Below are positions 33,731 to 43,452 of a stretch of 64,000 nucleotides of DNA, one piece after another. A program made the position numbers and the translations under genes. The stretch is from positions 1 through 64,000 of the forward strand of contig NZ_JAPSJL010000011.1 in assembly GCF_031178195.1 (NCBI RefSeq), read 5' to 3'. The notes under the pieces are model-generated. The model did not search any database and was not told the origin of the DNA. It saw only the letters and a list, made by a program, of their open reading frames with translations. The first letter of the stretch is position 1, and each line of letters opens with the position of its first letter. The DNA comes from Zhihengliuella sp. GTDB taxonomy: Bacteria; Actinomycetota; Actinomycetes; Actinomycetales; Micrococcaceae.

Positions 33731-35527
33731 TCAGAGGCCGAAGCGCTCCAGGTCCGGGAGCTCGGCACGGACCAGCTGCTTGGCCTCCGTCGCCGACGCC
33801 GCGCCGAGCGCGAGCCCGGCGAGGCGCTGCGCCTCGGCCAGATCTACCGTGCGGAGGATCGCGGCCACGGCGGGCAGGGCCCTCCGGTTCATCGACAGGG
33901 TCGCGACGCCCAGGCCGACCAGGACGACGGCGAGGGCCGGATCGGCGGCCGCCTCCCCGCAGACGCCCACGGGCTTGGCGGCGCTGTCCGCCGCGACGGC
34001 AACCGCCGCAGCCTCGGTGCCCGCCGGGGCACCTGGGCCCGCCGCGGCACCTGTGCCCGCCGCGGCGCGTCCGCCGTCGGCGGTCGCCTGGATCAGGTGG
34101 AGGACCGCGGGCTGCCAAGGGTCGTTCAGCTCGGCGAGGGCACCGAGCTGACGGTCGGCCGCCATCGTGTACTGGGTGAGATCGTTGGTGCCGATGGACG
34201 CGAAGTCCACGCGCTGCAGGAGCTGCCCGGCGAGGACGGCCGCCGACGGCACCTCCACCATCACGCCCGGCCTCCGCAGACCGGCCTCGGCGCAGAGCTG
34301 GGCGAACCGCTCCGCCTCGGCCGGCGTGGAGATCATCGGGGCCATGGTCCACACGTCGGCCTCGGAAAGCTCCGCCGCCTCGGCGATCGCGGCCAGCTGG
34401 CGGGCCAGCACGCCGGGCGTCGCCCCGTCGGTCCGGTAGCCCCGGACGCCCAGGGCGGGATTGGGCTCGGAGTCGTCGGTCAGGAACGGCAGGGGCTTGT
34501 CGGCGCCGGCGTCGAGCGTGCGGACCACGACCTTGCGGCCGGGGAACGCGTCGAACACGGCCCGGTAGGCCTCGACCTGCTCCTCGTGCGTGGGCTCCTT
34601 GTCCCGGCCGAGGAAGCAGAACTCGGTGCGCAGCAGGCCCACGCCCTCGGCGCCCGCCTCCGCGGATGCCACCGCATCGGAGCCGCTGCCCACGTTCGCC
34701 AGCAGCGGCACCGCGTGCCCGTCCGCCAGCGTGCCCGCCCCGTCGAAGTCGGGGAGGGCGGCGCGGTTGGCGTAGCTCGCCGCGATCTCCTCCTCCGCCG
34801 GGCCGGGGTCGCGGGTCACGGTCCCGGTGATGCCGTCGACGAAGACGAGATCGCCATCGGCGAGGGCCGTGGTCCCGGTCGCCGCGACGATCGCCGGCAG
34901 CCCCAGCGAGCGGGCGATGATCGCCGTGTGCGACTGCGGGCCCCCGTCGGACGTGACGAGGGCCAGGACCTTGGCCGGGTCCAGGGTCGCGGTGTCCGCG
35001 GGCGCCAGATCGACGGCGCAGAGCACGAACGGCTCGTCCGAGTCCGGGATGCCGGGTGCGGGGACGCCGCGGAGCTCCGCGACGATCCGGGCGCGGACGT
35101 CCAGGACGTCGGTGGCGCGCTCGGCCATGTAGCCGCCCAGGGCCGTCAGCTGGGTCGCGACGGCGTCCGCCGCCTCCCAGATCGCCGACTCCGCACTGGT
35201 GCCCGAGGCCACCAGCGTCGTGGCCGACTTCAGCAGGGTCCGGTCCCCGGCCATGAGGGCCGTCGCCTTCAGCACCGCCGCGGCGTCGCCGGTGGCGGCC
35301 GCGGCGCGGGCCTTCAGCCCGGCGGCCACGGCCTGCGTCGCCGCCTTCAGACGCGCGGTCTCGGAGTCGACGTCGGCTCCCTCCGGCAGCGGGGCGCCGT
35401 CGGCGGGAGGCTGCACGGGGTCCGGCATCCGCTTCACGCGGCCGATGACCCGGCCGGCGCTGACGCCGACGCCGGCGAGCACCCGGCCGTCGCCGTCGTG
35501 CAGGGTGCCCTCTGCGGCGGCGCTCAT
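33731..35527 (-). CDS. ptsI: Phosphoenolpyruvate-protein phosphotransferase (enzyme I)
   Basis: 598 residues. The N-terminal HPr-binding and phospho-His domain contains SDGGPQSHTAII with His200; the C-terminal barrel has GLLRTEFCFLGR, SIGTNDLTQYTMAADR and GVCGE, with the catalytic Cys. Between the last two motifs an Ala/Gly-rich insertion (about 35 residues: the run after HLIQATADGGRAAAG) lengthens the usual loop. It starts the PTS phosphorelay from PEP to HPr. Its ATG overlaps the fruA stop (ATGA), so it is coupled to fruA. Confidence 0.95.
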   Translation of the reverse strand: MSAAAEGTLHDGDGRVLAGVGVSAGRVIGRVKRMPDPVQPPADGAPLPEGADVDSETARLKAATQAVAAGLKARAAAATGDAAAVLKATALMAGDRTLLKSATTLVASGTSAESAIWEAADAVATQLTALGGYMAERATDVLDVRARIVAELRGVPAPGIPDSDEPFVLCAVDLAPADTATLDPAKVLALVTSDGGPQSHTAIIARSLGLPAIVAATGTTALADGDLVFVDGITGTVTRDPGPAEEEIAASYANRAALPDFDGAGTLADGHAVPLLANVGSGSDAVASAEAGAEGVGLLRTEFCFLGRDKEPTHEEQVEAYRAVFDAFPGRKVVVRTLDAGADKPLPFLTDDSEPNPALGVRGYRTDGATPGVLARQLAAIAEAAELSEADVWTMAPMISTPAEAERFAQLCAEAGLRRPGVMVEVPSAAVLAGQLLQRVDFASIGTNDLTQYTMAADRQLGALAELNDPWQPAVLHLIQATADGGRAAAGTGAAAGPGAPAGTEAAAVAVAADSAAKPVGVCGEAAADPALAVVLVGLGVATLSMNRRALPAVAAILRTVDLAEAQRLAGLALGAASATEAKQLVRAELPDLERFGL

Positions 35528-37749
35528 GCCGACACCTCCGCCGGGGCGGCCTCGGCGGGTGCGGAGGCCGGGGCCTTGCGGACGAACTTCTTCAGCGCCA
35601 GGACGGCGGCGGCGGAGACCACCGTGCCGACCAGCGTGGCGACGATGAACATCGGCCAGGTGCCGTCCATCGCGAAGAAGACGAAGATGCCGCCGTGCGG
35701 GGCCTGGCTGACGACGTCGAAGCTCATGATCATCGCGCCCGTGGTCGCGGCGCCCAGCATCGAGGCCGGGATGACGCGCAGCGGGTCGGCGGCGGCGAAC
35801 GGGATGGCGCCCTCGGAGATGAACGCGGCACCCAGGAGCCAGGCGGCCTTGCCGTTCTCCCGCTCGGGCTCGGTGAACTGACGCGGGGAGACGGTGGTCG
35901 CCAGCGCCATGGCCAGCGGCGGCACCATGCCCGCCGCCATCACGGTGGCCATGATCATCATCGGGGCCGGGTTGTCCGTCAGGGAGCCGGCGCTGAGGCC
36001 GGCGACGGCGAACGAGTACGCGACCTTGTTGACCGGCCCGCCCAGGTCGAAGGCCATCATCAGGCCCAGGATCAGGCCGAGCAGGGCCGCGGCGGTGCCG
36101 GTCATGCCGGAGAGCCAGTCGTTCAGGGCCACGGTGAGCGCGGCGATCGGGCCGCCGAGGAAGAGGAACATCAGGCCGGAGGCGATGATCGAGCCCAGCA
36201 GCGGCACGATGACCACGGGCATCAGGCCGCGCAGCCAGCGCGGGACCGTCCACGAGTTGATCCAGCGGGCCGCGAGCCCGGCGATCAGGCCGCCGACGAT
36301 GCCGCCGAGGAAGCCGGCCCCCATGAAGCCCGCGACCGCGCCAGCGGTGAAGCCGGGCGCGATGCCGGGGCGGTCGGCGTAGGCGTAGGCGATGTAGCCG
36401 GCCAGTGCGGGGACCAGGAAGCCCATGGAGAGGGCACCGATCTTGAACGCCACCGCGCCGAGGTAGGCGCCGAGGCCGCCCTCGGGGAGGTCGAACAGGG
36501 TGTTGGTGCCGAGGATCTCGTCGGCAACGTCGGTGATGTCGTAGCCGCCGAGCAGGAAGCCCAGGGCGATGAGCAGGCCGCCGCCGGCGACGAACGGGAT
36601 CATGTAGCTCACACCGGTGAGCAGCGCGCGCTTGAGGCCCGCGCCGAAGCTCTCCCGGCCCCCGGACTGTCCTGCGCCGTCGGACGCTGCGCCGGAGCCG
36701 CCCGCGGAACCGGGGACGCGCCGGGCGTCCGGGTCCGAGGCGGCGGCGACGGCGCGCCGCACCAGCTCGTCCGGCTGGTCGATGCCGCGCTTGACCGGCA
36801 CCTGGATCACGGGCTTGCCGGCGAACCGGTCCCGGTCCCGCACATCGACGTCCACCGCGAAGATCACGGCGTCGGCCGCATCGATCACGGACTGGTCGAG
36901 CGGGGTGGCGCCGGAGGACCCCTGGGTCTCCACGGCGATCTCCACGCCCGCCTCCTCGGCGGCCTGGGCGATCGAGTCGGCCGCCATGTACGTGTGGGCG
37001 ATGCCCGTCGGGCAGGCCGTCACGGCCACGAGCTTCGGCCGGTCGCCGCTCGCGGGCACGGAGGCCTCCGCCCCCTCGGCGGCGCCGCCGTCCGGCCCGG
37101 AGCCGGGGTGCTCCGCGCTGTGCCTGCCCCCAGCGGGCGCGCCCGGGGCAGCGGTGGCACCGGCAGCCGTCGTACCGGCAGCCGAGGCGCCGGCGGCGTC
37201 CTGCTCCGCGGTCGCCGTCGTACCCGGCGTGCCCTGGGCGGCGCCGGGAGCCGGCTCGGCCGGGGCGGGCGCGACGACGTCGCGGACCAGCCCGACGATC
37301 TCGGCGGGGGTCTGCGCGGAGCGGAGCGCGGCCGTGAAGTCCTTGCGCACCAGGGCACGCGCCAGCTTGGAGAGCAGCTTCAGGTGGGCTTTGTCCGCGC
37401 CGTCCGGTGCGGCGATGAAGAAGACGAGGTCGGCGGCGCTGTCCTTGGCGCCGAAGTCGACGGCGGGGGCGAGCCGGGCCATCGCGAGCGTCGGCAGCGA
37501 CACGGCGGCCGAGCGGCAGTGCGGGATGGCGATGCCGCCCGGGACGCCCGTGGCGGTCTTGGCCTCGCGGGCCTTCGCGTCGGCCGCCAGCGCGTCGGCG
37601 GCGTCGGCACGGCCGGTCGCGGCGACGAGGGCGGCGAGCTGGTCGATGACCGCGGCGCTGTCGGCGCCGAAGTCCGCGTCCAGACGGACCAGGTCCTCCG
37701 TGATCAGCTCGGGGCTGCCGGAGTCCTGCGGAGCGTGGTTTTCAGTCAT
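35524..37749 (-). CDS. fruA: PTS fructose transporter, EIIABC fusion
   Basis: 741 residues in the order EIIA-EIIB-EIIC. EIIA has the phospho-His77 in IPHCRSAAV. A Pro/Ala/Gly-rich linker (about 160-235) leads to EIIB with Cys246 in TACPTGIAHTYMAADSI. A second linker (about 340-370) leads to EIIC (about 372-715) with 8-10 membrane helices and GGPVNKVAYSFAVAG. It imports fructose and phosphorylates it at C1. It overlaps fruK by 8 bp upstream and ptsI by 4 bp downstream. Confidence 0.95.
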   Translation of the reverse strand: MTENHAPQDSGSPELITEDLVRLDADFGADSAAVIDQLAALVAATGRADAADALAADAKAREAKTATGVPGGIAIPHCRSAAVSLPTLAMARLAPAVDFGAKDSAADLVFFIAAPDGADKAHLKLLSKLARALVRKDFTAALRSAQTPAEIVGLVRDVVAPAPAEPAPGAAQGTPGTTATAEQDAAGASAAGTTAAGATAAPGAPAGGRHSAEHPGSGPDGGAAEGAEASVPASGDRPKLVAVTACPTGIAHTYMAADSIAQAAEEAGVEIAVETQGSSGATPLDQSVIDAADAVIFAVDVDVRDRDRFAGKPVIQVPVKRGIDQPDELVRRAVAAASDPDARRVPGSAGGSGAASDGAGQSGGRESFGAGLKRALLTGVSYMIPFVAGGGLLIALGFLLGGYDITDVADEILGTNTLFDLPEGGLGAYLGAVAFKIGALSMGFLVPALAGYIAYAYADRPGIAPGFTAGAVAGFMGAGFLGGIVGGLIAGLAARWINSWTVPRWLRGLMPVVIVPLLGSIIASGLMFLFLGGPIAALTVALNDWLSGMTGTAAALLGLILGLMMAFDLGGPVNKVAYSFAVAGLSAGSLTDNPAPMMIMATVMAAGMVPPLAMALATTVSPRQFTEPERENGKAAWLLGAAFISEGAIPFAAADPLRVIPASMLGAATTGAMIMSFDVVSQAPHGGIFVFFAMDGTWPMFIVATLVGTVVSAAAVLALKKFVRKAPASAPAEAAPAEVSA

Positions 37750-38722
37750 GGCGTGATCCTTGGCGGGTGATGTCGACGACCGTGACGGCGCCGGGGTCGG
37801 TGTGGGACGGGGAGGGGATGACGGAGCCGGGCAGCGAGGCCGCCGCGGCGCCGTAGGCGACGGCCCGGGCGAGACGTCCCGGGGCGTCGACGCCGGCGAG
37901 GTCCGCGAGGACGTAGCCGGCCAGCGAGGAGTCTCCGGCGCCGACGGTGCTGCGCGCCGCGACCGGGGGATGGGAGGCGCGCCAGGCACCGTCGCGGGTG
38001 ACCAGCACGGCCCCGCCGGCGCCGAGCGTCGCGAGGACCGTCTCGACGCCGCGGTCGAGCAGCTGCCGCGCGGTGGCCGCGGTGAGCTCCGGCGAGGCCT
38101 CGAGCTCGGCCTCCGTGGTGCCGCCGACGAGCTCGGCGAGCTCCTCGGCGTTGGGTTTCAGGAGCGACGGCGCCGCGTCCGGCCCAGCGGCGAGCGTCGC
38201 CGCCAGGGGGGCACCGGAGGTGTCGACGGCGATGCGCGGGCAGCGCTCGCCGAGAGTCCGCCGCAGCTGGGCGGCGAGCCGGGCGTAGTAGTCGGGCGCG
38301 ACGCCGGGCGGCAGCGACCCGGCGAGCACGAGCCAGGCGGCCCCGGCCGACGCCTCGGCGACGAGGGCGGCCAGGGCGTCCTGGTCCGCGCGGGAGAGCG
38401 TCGGGCCGGGCTCGTTGATCTTGGTCGTGGTCCCATCGGGCTCGGTCACCGTCACGTTGCTGCGCAGCGGCTGCCCGATCGGCAGCGCGCGATGGGCCAG
38501 CCCGTCCTCGGCGAGTCCGAGGACCAACGGGTCCGACGGGTCTCCGGGCAGGACCGCCACCGTCGGCTGGCCGGCGGTGGCTACGGCACGGGAGACGTTC
38601 ACGCCCTTGCCGGCCGCCTGCGCGTGGGTCGCCGTGGCCCGCTGCACGCCGCCGCGGACGAGCGGTGCGGCGAGGTCGATCGTGCGGTCCAGGCTGGGGT
38701 TCGCGGTCAGTGTGACGATCAT
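37742..38722 (-). CDS. fruK: 1-phosphofructokinase
   Basis: 326 residues of the PfkB/ribokinase fold. The first signature is HAQAAGKGVNVSRAVAT, the substrate region has LPGDPSDP, and the second signature with catalytic Asp is STVGAGDSSLAGYV. It converts the fructose-1-phosphate made by FruA into fructose-1,6-bisphosphate. Its start overlaps the fruR stop by 4 bp. Confidence 0.95.
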   Translation of the reverse strand: MIVTLTANPSLDRTIDLAAPLVRGGVQRATATHAQAAGKGVNVSRAVATAGQPTVAVLPGDPSDPLVLGLAEDGLAHRALPIGQPLRSNVTVTEPDGTTTKINEPGPTLSRADQDALAALVAEASAGAAWLVLAGSLPPGVAPDYYARLAAQLRRTLGERCPRIAVDTSGAPLAATLAAGPDAAPSLLKPNAEELAELVGGTTEAELEASPELTAATARQLLDRGVETVLATLGAGGAVLVTRDGAWRASHPPVAARSTVGAGDSSLAGYVLADLAGVDAPGRLARAVAYGAAAASLPGSVIPSPSHTDPGAVTVVDITRQGSRHD

Positions 38723-39498
38723 GCGAGCACCACCTCCACTTCGGCCGCCTCGAGTGCCTCGGCGAGGTCGCCGTCCGGGCGGGCATCGGTCACGAGCGTG
38801 TCCACCGCGTCGAGCGCCGCGAACCGCACCAGGGTCTCCTGGTCGAACTTGCTGGCGTCCGCCAGCACCACCACCCGGCGGGCGGAGTCGACGATGGCCG
38901 TCTTCACCGCGGCCTCCAGGTCGTCGGGCGTGCTGAGCCCGAAGGTCGCGTGGAGGCCGTTGGTGCCGACGAAGGCGATATCCGGGCGCAGCGACGCGTA
39001 GTGGGCGACCACGCGGGGGCCGATCGCCGCGCTCGTCAGTCCGCGCACCCGGCCGCCGACGAACTCGAGCTGCAGATTCTTTGCCGCCGCCAGACGCTGG
39101 GCCACCGGCAGGGCGTGCGTGATGGCGAGCAACTCCCCGGATCGCTCGGCGGCGCCGACGAGGAGCGTCGCGAGGAGCTCCGTCGTCGTTCCCGCGTCCA
39201 GGACGGCCGAGACCTGGCCGGAGGGCAGGAGGGCCGCCGCGGCGGACGCGATCCGCTCCTTGGCGTCGGAGTGCAGGCCCGTGCGGGCCAGATGGCTCTG
39301 CTCCGTGGTGCTGGCCGTGGTCCGGGCGACCGCGCCGCCGTGGACGCGGCGGAGCACGTCGGCGGTCTCGAGCTGGGCGAGGTCCCGGCGCACGGTCTCG
39401 CGCGTGATGCCGAACCGGTCGGCGAGCCCGGAGACGGTGACCTTCCCGTGCTCCTCGATCAGCCTCGCGATCAGGTGGTGGCGTTCCTCGGCGAACAT
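38719..39498 (-). CDS. fruR: DeoR family regulator of the fructose operon
   Basis: 259 residues. The N-terminal HTH (ERHHLIARLIEEHGKVTVSGLADRF, then ITRETVRRDLAQLE) is followed by the sugar-phosphate-sensing DeoRC domain with VLDAGTTTELLA and AFVGTNGLH. First gene of the operon; it likely represses it until fructose-1-phosphate or the bisphosphate binds. Three similar octamers in the promoter are the expected binding sites. GAAGGGC precedes the ATG. Confidence 0.92.
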   Translation of the reverse strand: MFAEERHHLIARLIEEHGKVTVSGLADRFGITRETVRRDLAQLETADVLRRVHGGAVARTTASTTEQSHLARTGLHSDAKERIASAAAALLPSGQVSAVLDAGTTTELLATLLVGAAERSGELLAITHALPVAQRLAAAKNLQLEFVGGRVRGLTSAAIGPRVVAHYASLRPDIAFVGTNGLHATFGLSTPDDLEAAVKTAIVDSARRVVVLADASKFDQETLVRFAALDAVDTLVTDARPDGDLAEALEAAEVEVVLA

Positions 39499-39842
39499 GG
39501 CGCCCTTCTTCGTCGGTGCCGCCGCGGCCCGCCTCCCCGGAGGGATGTCCGCCGTCCGGGATGGGCCCGGATCGGGAGGAGCCTCGGAGTAACGGGCGTC
39601 ACAGCGATCTGTGTTTGCATGACCTTATGCCTGTTTATGTGGTGTCGTCAAGAGGGCAAACATAAGCGGGCATTTGGGGCGGCGGGGTGCCCCTCGCCGC
39701 GCCGCCGCCGCCTCGCGGCTGTGCGAACGGCACGACGGCGGCCGGCGGGCCCCGCCGATCCCGGTCGTGAACTCCGTTACGGGTTGCTCAATTGCCGCCG
39801 CTCGATCTTGCATCGCTGGTCCCCGTGCGATTGTCTGGTGCA
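39499..39842. other. Divergent intergenic region fruR / GH15 gene
   Basis: No gene is seen. 39612-39665 holds the fruR promoter and operator repeats. From 39666 to 39842 the sequence is GC-rich again and leads to the GH15 gene without a clear ribosome site; TTGTCT lies 6 nt before its ATG as a weak -10 candidate. Confidence 0.5.
39612..39665 (-). promoter_or_regulatory. fruR-operon promoter with three FruR-like sites
   Basis: On the minus strand TTGACG (39646-39651) and TAAGGT (39622-39627) are 18 bp apart. Three related motifs flank and fill this promoter: TGTTTGCAT (39612-39620), TGTTTATGT (39632-39640) and GCAAACATAA (39656-39665, reverse of TTATGTTTGC). Spacing of about 20-24 bp and the shared TGTTT core fit a DeoR-type repressor binding cooperatively. 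Confidence 0.6.
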
Positions 39843-41681
39843 ATGGCATCACCCATCGAGGACTACGCACTGCTCTCCGATCTGCGTACAGCCGCTCTCG
39901 TCTCCAAGCACGGGAGCGTCGACTGGTTGTGCTTCCCGCGCTTCGACTCCGGGGCCCAGTTCACCGCCCTGCTGGGTGACCCCTCCCATGGGCGCTGGCT
40001 CCTGGCCCCCGCCGGCGCCCCCGACAACCGCTACGGCGTCGAGGACGTCGACGGTCCGGACGTCCCCCAGGTCGTCGAGCGCAGCTACCTCAATTCCACG
40101 TTCGTCCTCCGGACGCTCTGGCAGACGCCGACCGGCCACGCGCTCGTCACCGATTTCATGCCGATCGGCGCGCGCCGTGCCGCGCTGATCCGCCGCGTCG
40201 AGGGCCTCGCGGGCAGCGTGCGGATGCACCAGGAGATCACCTTCCGCCTGGACTACGGCGGCGTGGTCCCCTGGGTGCGTCGCCACGGGGTGGCCGGACG
40301 GGGCGGGAAGTCCATCGTCGCGGTGGGCGGTCCCGACGGCCTGGTCCTGCACGGCGACCGTCTGCCCCGCGCCAGCGAACTCGCCCACGAGGGCGACTTC
40401 CTCATCTCCGCCGGCGAGGTCGTCGACTTCGAGCTGAGCTGGTTCCCGTCGCACCGGCAGGTCCCCGAGCGGATCGACGTCGGCGCGACGCTCGAGGAGA
40501 CCTCCGCCTACTGGCGCAAGTGGGCCCGCGACTTCCCCGAGCAGCGCACCTACGGCGAGATGGTCAAGCGATCGCTCCTCGTTCTGCGCGCCCTGACGCA
40601 CGAGGCGACGGGCGGCATCGTCGCCGCGCCGACGACGTCGTTGCCGGAGGCCTTCGGCGGCGAGCGCAACTGGGACTACCGCTTCTGCTGGCTCCGGGAC
40701 GCGGCGCTGACCCTCGAGGCGATGATGACGCACTCCTACCAGCAGGAGGCCATGCAGTGGCGGAACTGGCTCCTGCGGGCGATCGCCGGCAATCCGGACG
40801 ACCTGCAGATCATGTACGGGCTCTCCGGTGAGCGCCGGCTGCCCGAGCGCGAGCTCACGCACCTGGCCGGCTACGAGGACTCCCGGCCGGTGCGCGAGGG
40901 CAACGGTGCCGTCGACCAGTACCAGGGCGACGTCGTCGGAGAGGTCATGGTGGCCCTCGAGAAGCTCCGCAACATGGGCGGGTTGGAGGACCACTTCTCC
41001 TGGCCCCTGCAGAAGGCGCTGCTCGGCTACGTCGAGCGCAACTTCGAGCGCTCGGACCACGGCATCTGGGAGATGCGCGGCGAGAAGAAGCAGTTCACCC
41101 ACTCCCGCGTCATGATGTGGGCGGCCTTCGACCGAGGCGTCCGCGCCGTGCGCGAGCACGGCCTCGACGGCGACGTCGACCGGTGGGAGGAGCTGCGCGA
41201 CGTCCTCTACGACGAGATCATGGACCAGGGCTTCGACCCCGACTTGAACTCCTTCACCCAGACATACGGCGGCAAGGAAGTGGACGCCTCCCTGCTGGTG
41301 CTGCCGCAGGTGGGATTCGTCGCCTACGACGATCCCCGGATGCTCGGCACCGTCGCGCTCATGGAGCGCGACCTCGTGGACGAGGAAGGGCTGATCCTCC
41401 GGTACCGCACCGATTCCGGGCTCGACGGCCTCCCGCCGGGCGAGCACCCGTTCCTCGCCTGCTGCTTCTGGCTCGTGGAGCAGTACGCGCGGTCCGGCCG
41501 GATCGAGGACGCGCGCCGGCTGATGGACAAGCTCATCAGCTACGCCAACCCCCTGGGTCTGATGGCCGAGGAGTACGACACCGAGCACAAGCGCATGGCC
41601 GGCAACTTCCCGCAGGCCTTCTCGCACCTGGCCCTGATCCGCGCGGCCGACGCGATCAACGCGAACAGCCCCGTCGAGTAG
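39843..41681 (+). CDS. Glycoside hydrolase family 15 (glucoamylase or trehalase)
   Basis: 612 residues. The N-terminal domain begins IEDYALLSDLRTAALVSKHGSVDW. The (alpha/alpha)6 barrel follows with ERNWDYRFCWLRDAALTLEAMM, which carries a substrate-binding Arg/Asp pair, and NGAVDQYQGDVVGEV. GH15 enzymes release glucose from alpha-glucans; the actinobacterial branch with this N-terminus includes intracellular trehalases such as that of mycobacteria. No signal peptide is present, which favours trehalase or a storage-glucan enzyme. A weak start site is noted. A terminator follows. Confidence 0.88.
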   Translation: MASPIEDYALLSDLRTAALVSKHGSVDWLCFPRFDSGAQFTALLGDPSHGRWLLAPAGAPDNRYGVEDVDGPDVPQVVERSYLNSTFVLRTLWQTPTGHALVTDFMPIGARRAALIRRVEGLAGSVRMHQEITFRLDYGGVVPWVRRHGVAGRGGKSIVAVGGPDGLVLHGDRLPRASELAHEGDFLISAGEVVDFELSWFPSHRQVPERIDVGATLEETSAYWRKWARDFPEQRTYGEMVKRSLLVLRALTHEATGGIVAAPTTSLPEAFGGERNWDYRFCWLRDAALTLEAMMTHSYQQEAMQWRNWLLRAIAGNPDDLQIMYGLSGERRLPERELTHLAGYEDSRPVREGNGAVDQYQGDVVGEVMVALEKLRNMGGLEDHFSWPLQKALLGYVERNFERSDHGIWEMRGEKKQFTHSRVMMWAAFDRGVRAVREHGLDGDVDRWEELRDVLYDEIMDQGFDPDLNSFTQTYGGKEVDASLLVLPQVGFVAYDDPRMLGTVALMERDLVDEEGLILRYRTDSGLDGLPPGEHPFLACCFWLVEQYARSGRIEDARRLMDKLISYANPLGLMAEEYDTEHKRMAGNFPQAFSHLALIRAADAINANSPVE

Positions 41682-41719
41682 CCCGGTTCCCCGCGCCGGA
41701 CGAGTGGGCGCCGCACGAG

Positions 41720-41756
41720 CAGCAGCCTCGGACCTAACCGGGGTTCGAGGCTGTTG
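41720..41756. terminator. Bidirectional terminator between convergent genes
   Basis: A 15-bp stem with two G-U pairs (CAGCAGCCTCG with CGAGGCTGTTG, extended inward by GACC/GGTT) and a 7-nt loop, between the GH15 and MFS genes. Confidence 0.75.
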
Positions 41757-41796
41757 TCCCTGTCTCTGCCGCCTCCGACTCGGCGGGGTTCGGGTG

Positions 41797-43452
41797 TCAG
41801 ATCCGGCGCAGCGGGTGGGTGAGCTCGTCCTGGTGCATCCGCCCGGCGAACCACGCGATCGCGCCGACGACCGGCGAGACGAAGGCCGCGACCGCGAAGA
41901 TGACGGACAGCGGGACCACCTCGCCCAGCGGTCCGGCCACGGCCATGGACACCGGCATGAGCGCCAACGACACGAAGAAGTCCAGGCTGGAGATCCTCCC
42001 GAGCATGCGGGCGGGGACGCGTCGCTGCAGCAGCGTCCCCCAGATGACGTTGCCGACGGCGCTGGTCACGCCGACCACGAAGATCGCCCCGGCGAGGACC
42101 CAGAAGCTCGTCACGAAGCCGACGACCACCAGCGGGATGGTGCCGAAGGCCCAGACGCCGACCATGACGGTCAGGTAGCGCCGCGGCAGGGGCAGCGACG
42201 CGGTGAGCATCGACCCGACCGCCGATCCGAGCCCGAAGGACGCGAGGACGAAGCCGAACATCTGCGCGTCGCCGCCGAGCCGGTCGCTGACGACGAAGGG
42301 GAGCAGGACCTCGATCGGCCCCATGAAGCTCAGCACGGAGATCACGGCGAAGATCAGGGTCCACAGCAGCCACGGGGTCTCGACGGCGTACGCGAAGCCC
42401 TCGCGCAGGTCAGCGAGCACGCTCTGCCGGTGGACGGTCCCGATCGACGGGCCGTCCGCCGGGGGAGTGCCGGGCCCGCCGCCGTCGCGCGCCGCCCCGG
42501 CCGCCGTCGGAGGCGCCGAAGGACCGGGCGCGGCGTGGGCCGGGGCGGCGTGGGCGCCCGAGTCGCCGTCGACGCCCTCCCGGTACACGGTCGGGGACGT
42601 GGCGACGATCGGGATCGCCCCTGTCGAGGGCGCCGTGCTCACCGTCGCCGGGTGAGCGGTCCGGCCCTGTGGGTCCCCGGACTCCTCCGCCGACCAGGGG
42701 GCCTCCTCGGGGCCCACGGCCTGCTCGCCGTCGTAGCGCTGCCGGGCGCCGGCCTCGCCGGCAGTGTCGCGGCCATCGGCGCCGGCCGCCGGGGGAGGGC
42801 CGGTGCGGTGACCCTCGCCGTGGGTGTCGTACGCCGGATCGCGGGTGATGAAATTCAGCCCGACGACGGCGACAAGATGGCAGCAGGCGATGCCCAGAAT
42901 GGCGTGGGCGGGGCTGAGCGATGCCACGAGGATGCCAGCCGCAGCCGGACCCGCCGCCGTCTGCAGGACCGGGCGCATGGTGCCCTCGACGCCGTTGGCG
43001 GCCAACAGGTCGTCGGCCGGGAGCATCCTCGGCAGCAGTGCCGAATAGGCGGGGAAGAAGAACGCGGCCCCGGCCCCGACCAGGAAGCCCACGACCCCCA
43101 GGTGCCAGAGCTGGAGCGCGCCCGTGAGGGCGAGCAGCGCCGTCGTTCCCATTACGGCGAGGCTGAGCACTTCGACGGCGATCACGATCCGACGGCAGGA
43201 GAGCCGGTCGGCGGCGATCCCGCCCAGGAGGACGAGCGCGACCAGCCCGAGGCTCGTGGCCGTCGCGACGACCGACAGCTCAGCCGGGCCGCCACCGAGC
43301 CCGCGCACCTGGTACACCATGGCGACGGCCCACATGCCGTGCGCGAAGACCGACGCGATCAGCGCGCCGACGAGCACCGTGTAGTCCCGGTGCGCGAATG
43401 GCCGCAGGGCTCGGGGGAGCGAGCGGTCTGTTCGGGTGCGAGGACGGGGCAA
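41797..43452 (-). CDS. MFS exporter (EntS/TMS-type) with a long central loop
   Basis: 551 residues, 12 predicted helices in two blocks (about 22-205 and 330-540). The MFS_3 type is shown by PFAHRDYTVLVGALIASVFAHGMW and DRLSCRRIVIAVE. The two halves are joined by an unusually long loop of about 125 residues, Gly/Pro/Ala/Asp-rich and disordered. Relatives export siderophores or drugs. Start uncertain: TTG 43452 follows GGAGATCC at good spacing, while GTG 43563 would add 37 residues of low-complexity basic sequence. Confidence 0.8.
   Translation of the reverse strand: MPRPRTRTDRSLPRALRPFAHRDYTVLVGALIASVFAHGMWAVAMVYQVRGLGGGPAELSVVATATSLGLVALVLLGGIAADRLSCRRIVIAVEVLSLAVMGTTALLALTGALQLWHLGVVGFLVGAGAAFFFPAYSALLPRMLPADDLLAANGVEGTMRPVLQTAAGPAAAGILVASLSPAHAILGIACCHLVAVVGLNFITRDPAYDTHGEGHRTGPPPAAGADGRDTAGEAGARQRYDGEQAVGPEEAPWSAEESGDPQGRTAHPATVSTAPSTGAIPIVATSPTVYREGVDGDSGAHAAPAHAAPGPSAPPTAAGAARDGGGPGTPPADGPSIGTVHRQSVLADLREGFAYAVETPWLLWTLIFAVISVLSFMGPIEVLLPFVVSDRLGGDAQMFGFVLASFGLGSAVGSMLTASLPLPRRYLTVMVGVWAFGTIPLVVVGFVTSFWVLAGAIFVVGVTSAVGNVIWGTLLQRRVPARMLGRISSLDFFVSLALMPVSMAVAGPLGEVVPLSVIFAVAAFVSPVVGAIAWFAGRMHQDELTHPLRRI

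Noticed and set aside
33707-35881. Plus-strand open frame of 724 codons opposite ptsI
   Set aside because: Antisense shadow without domains.
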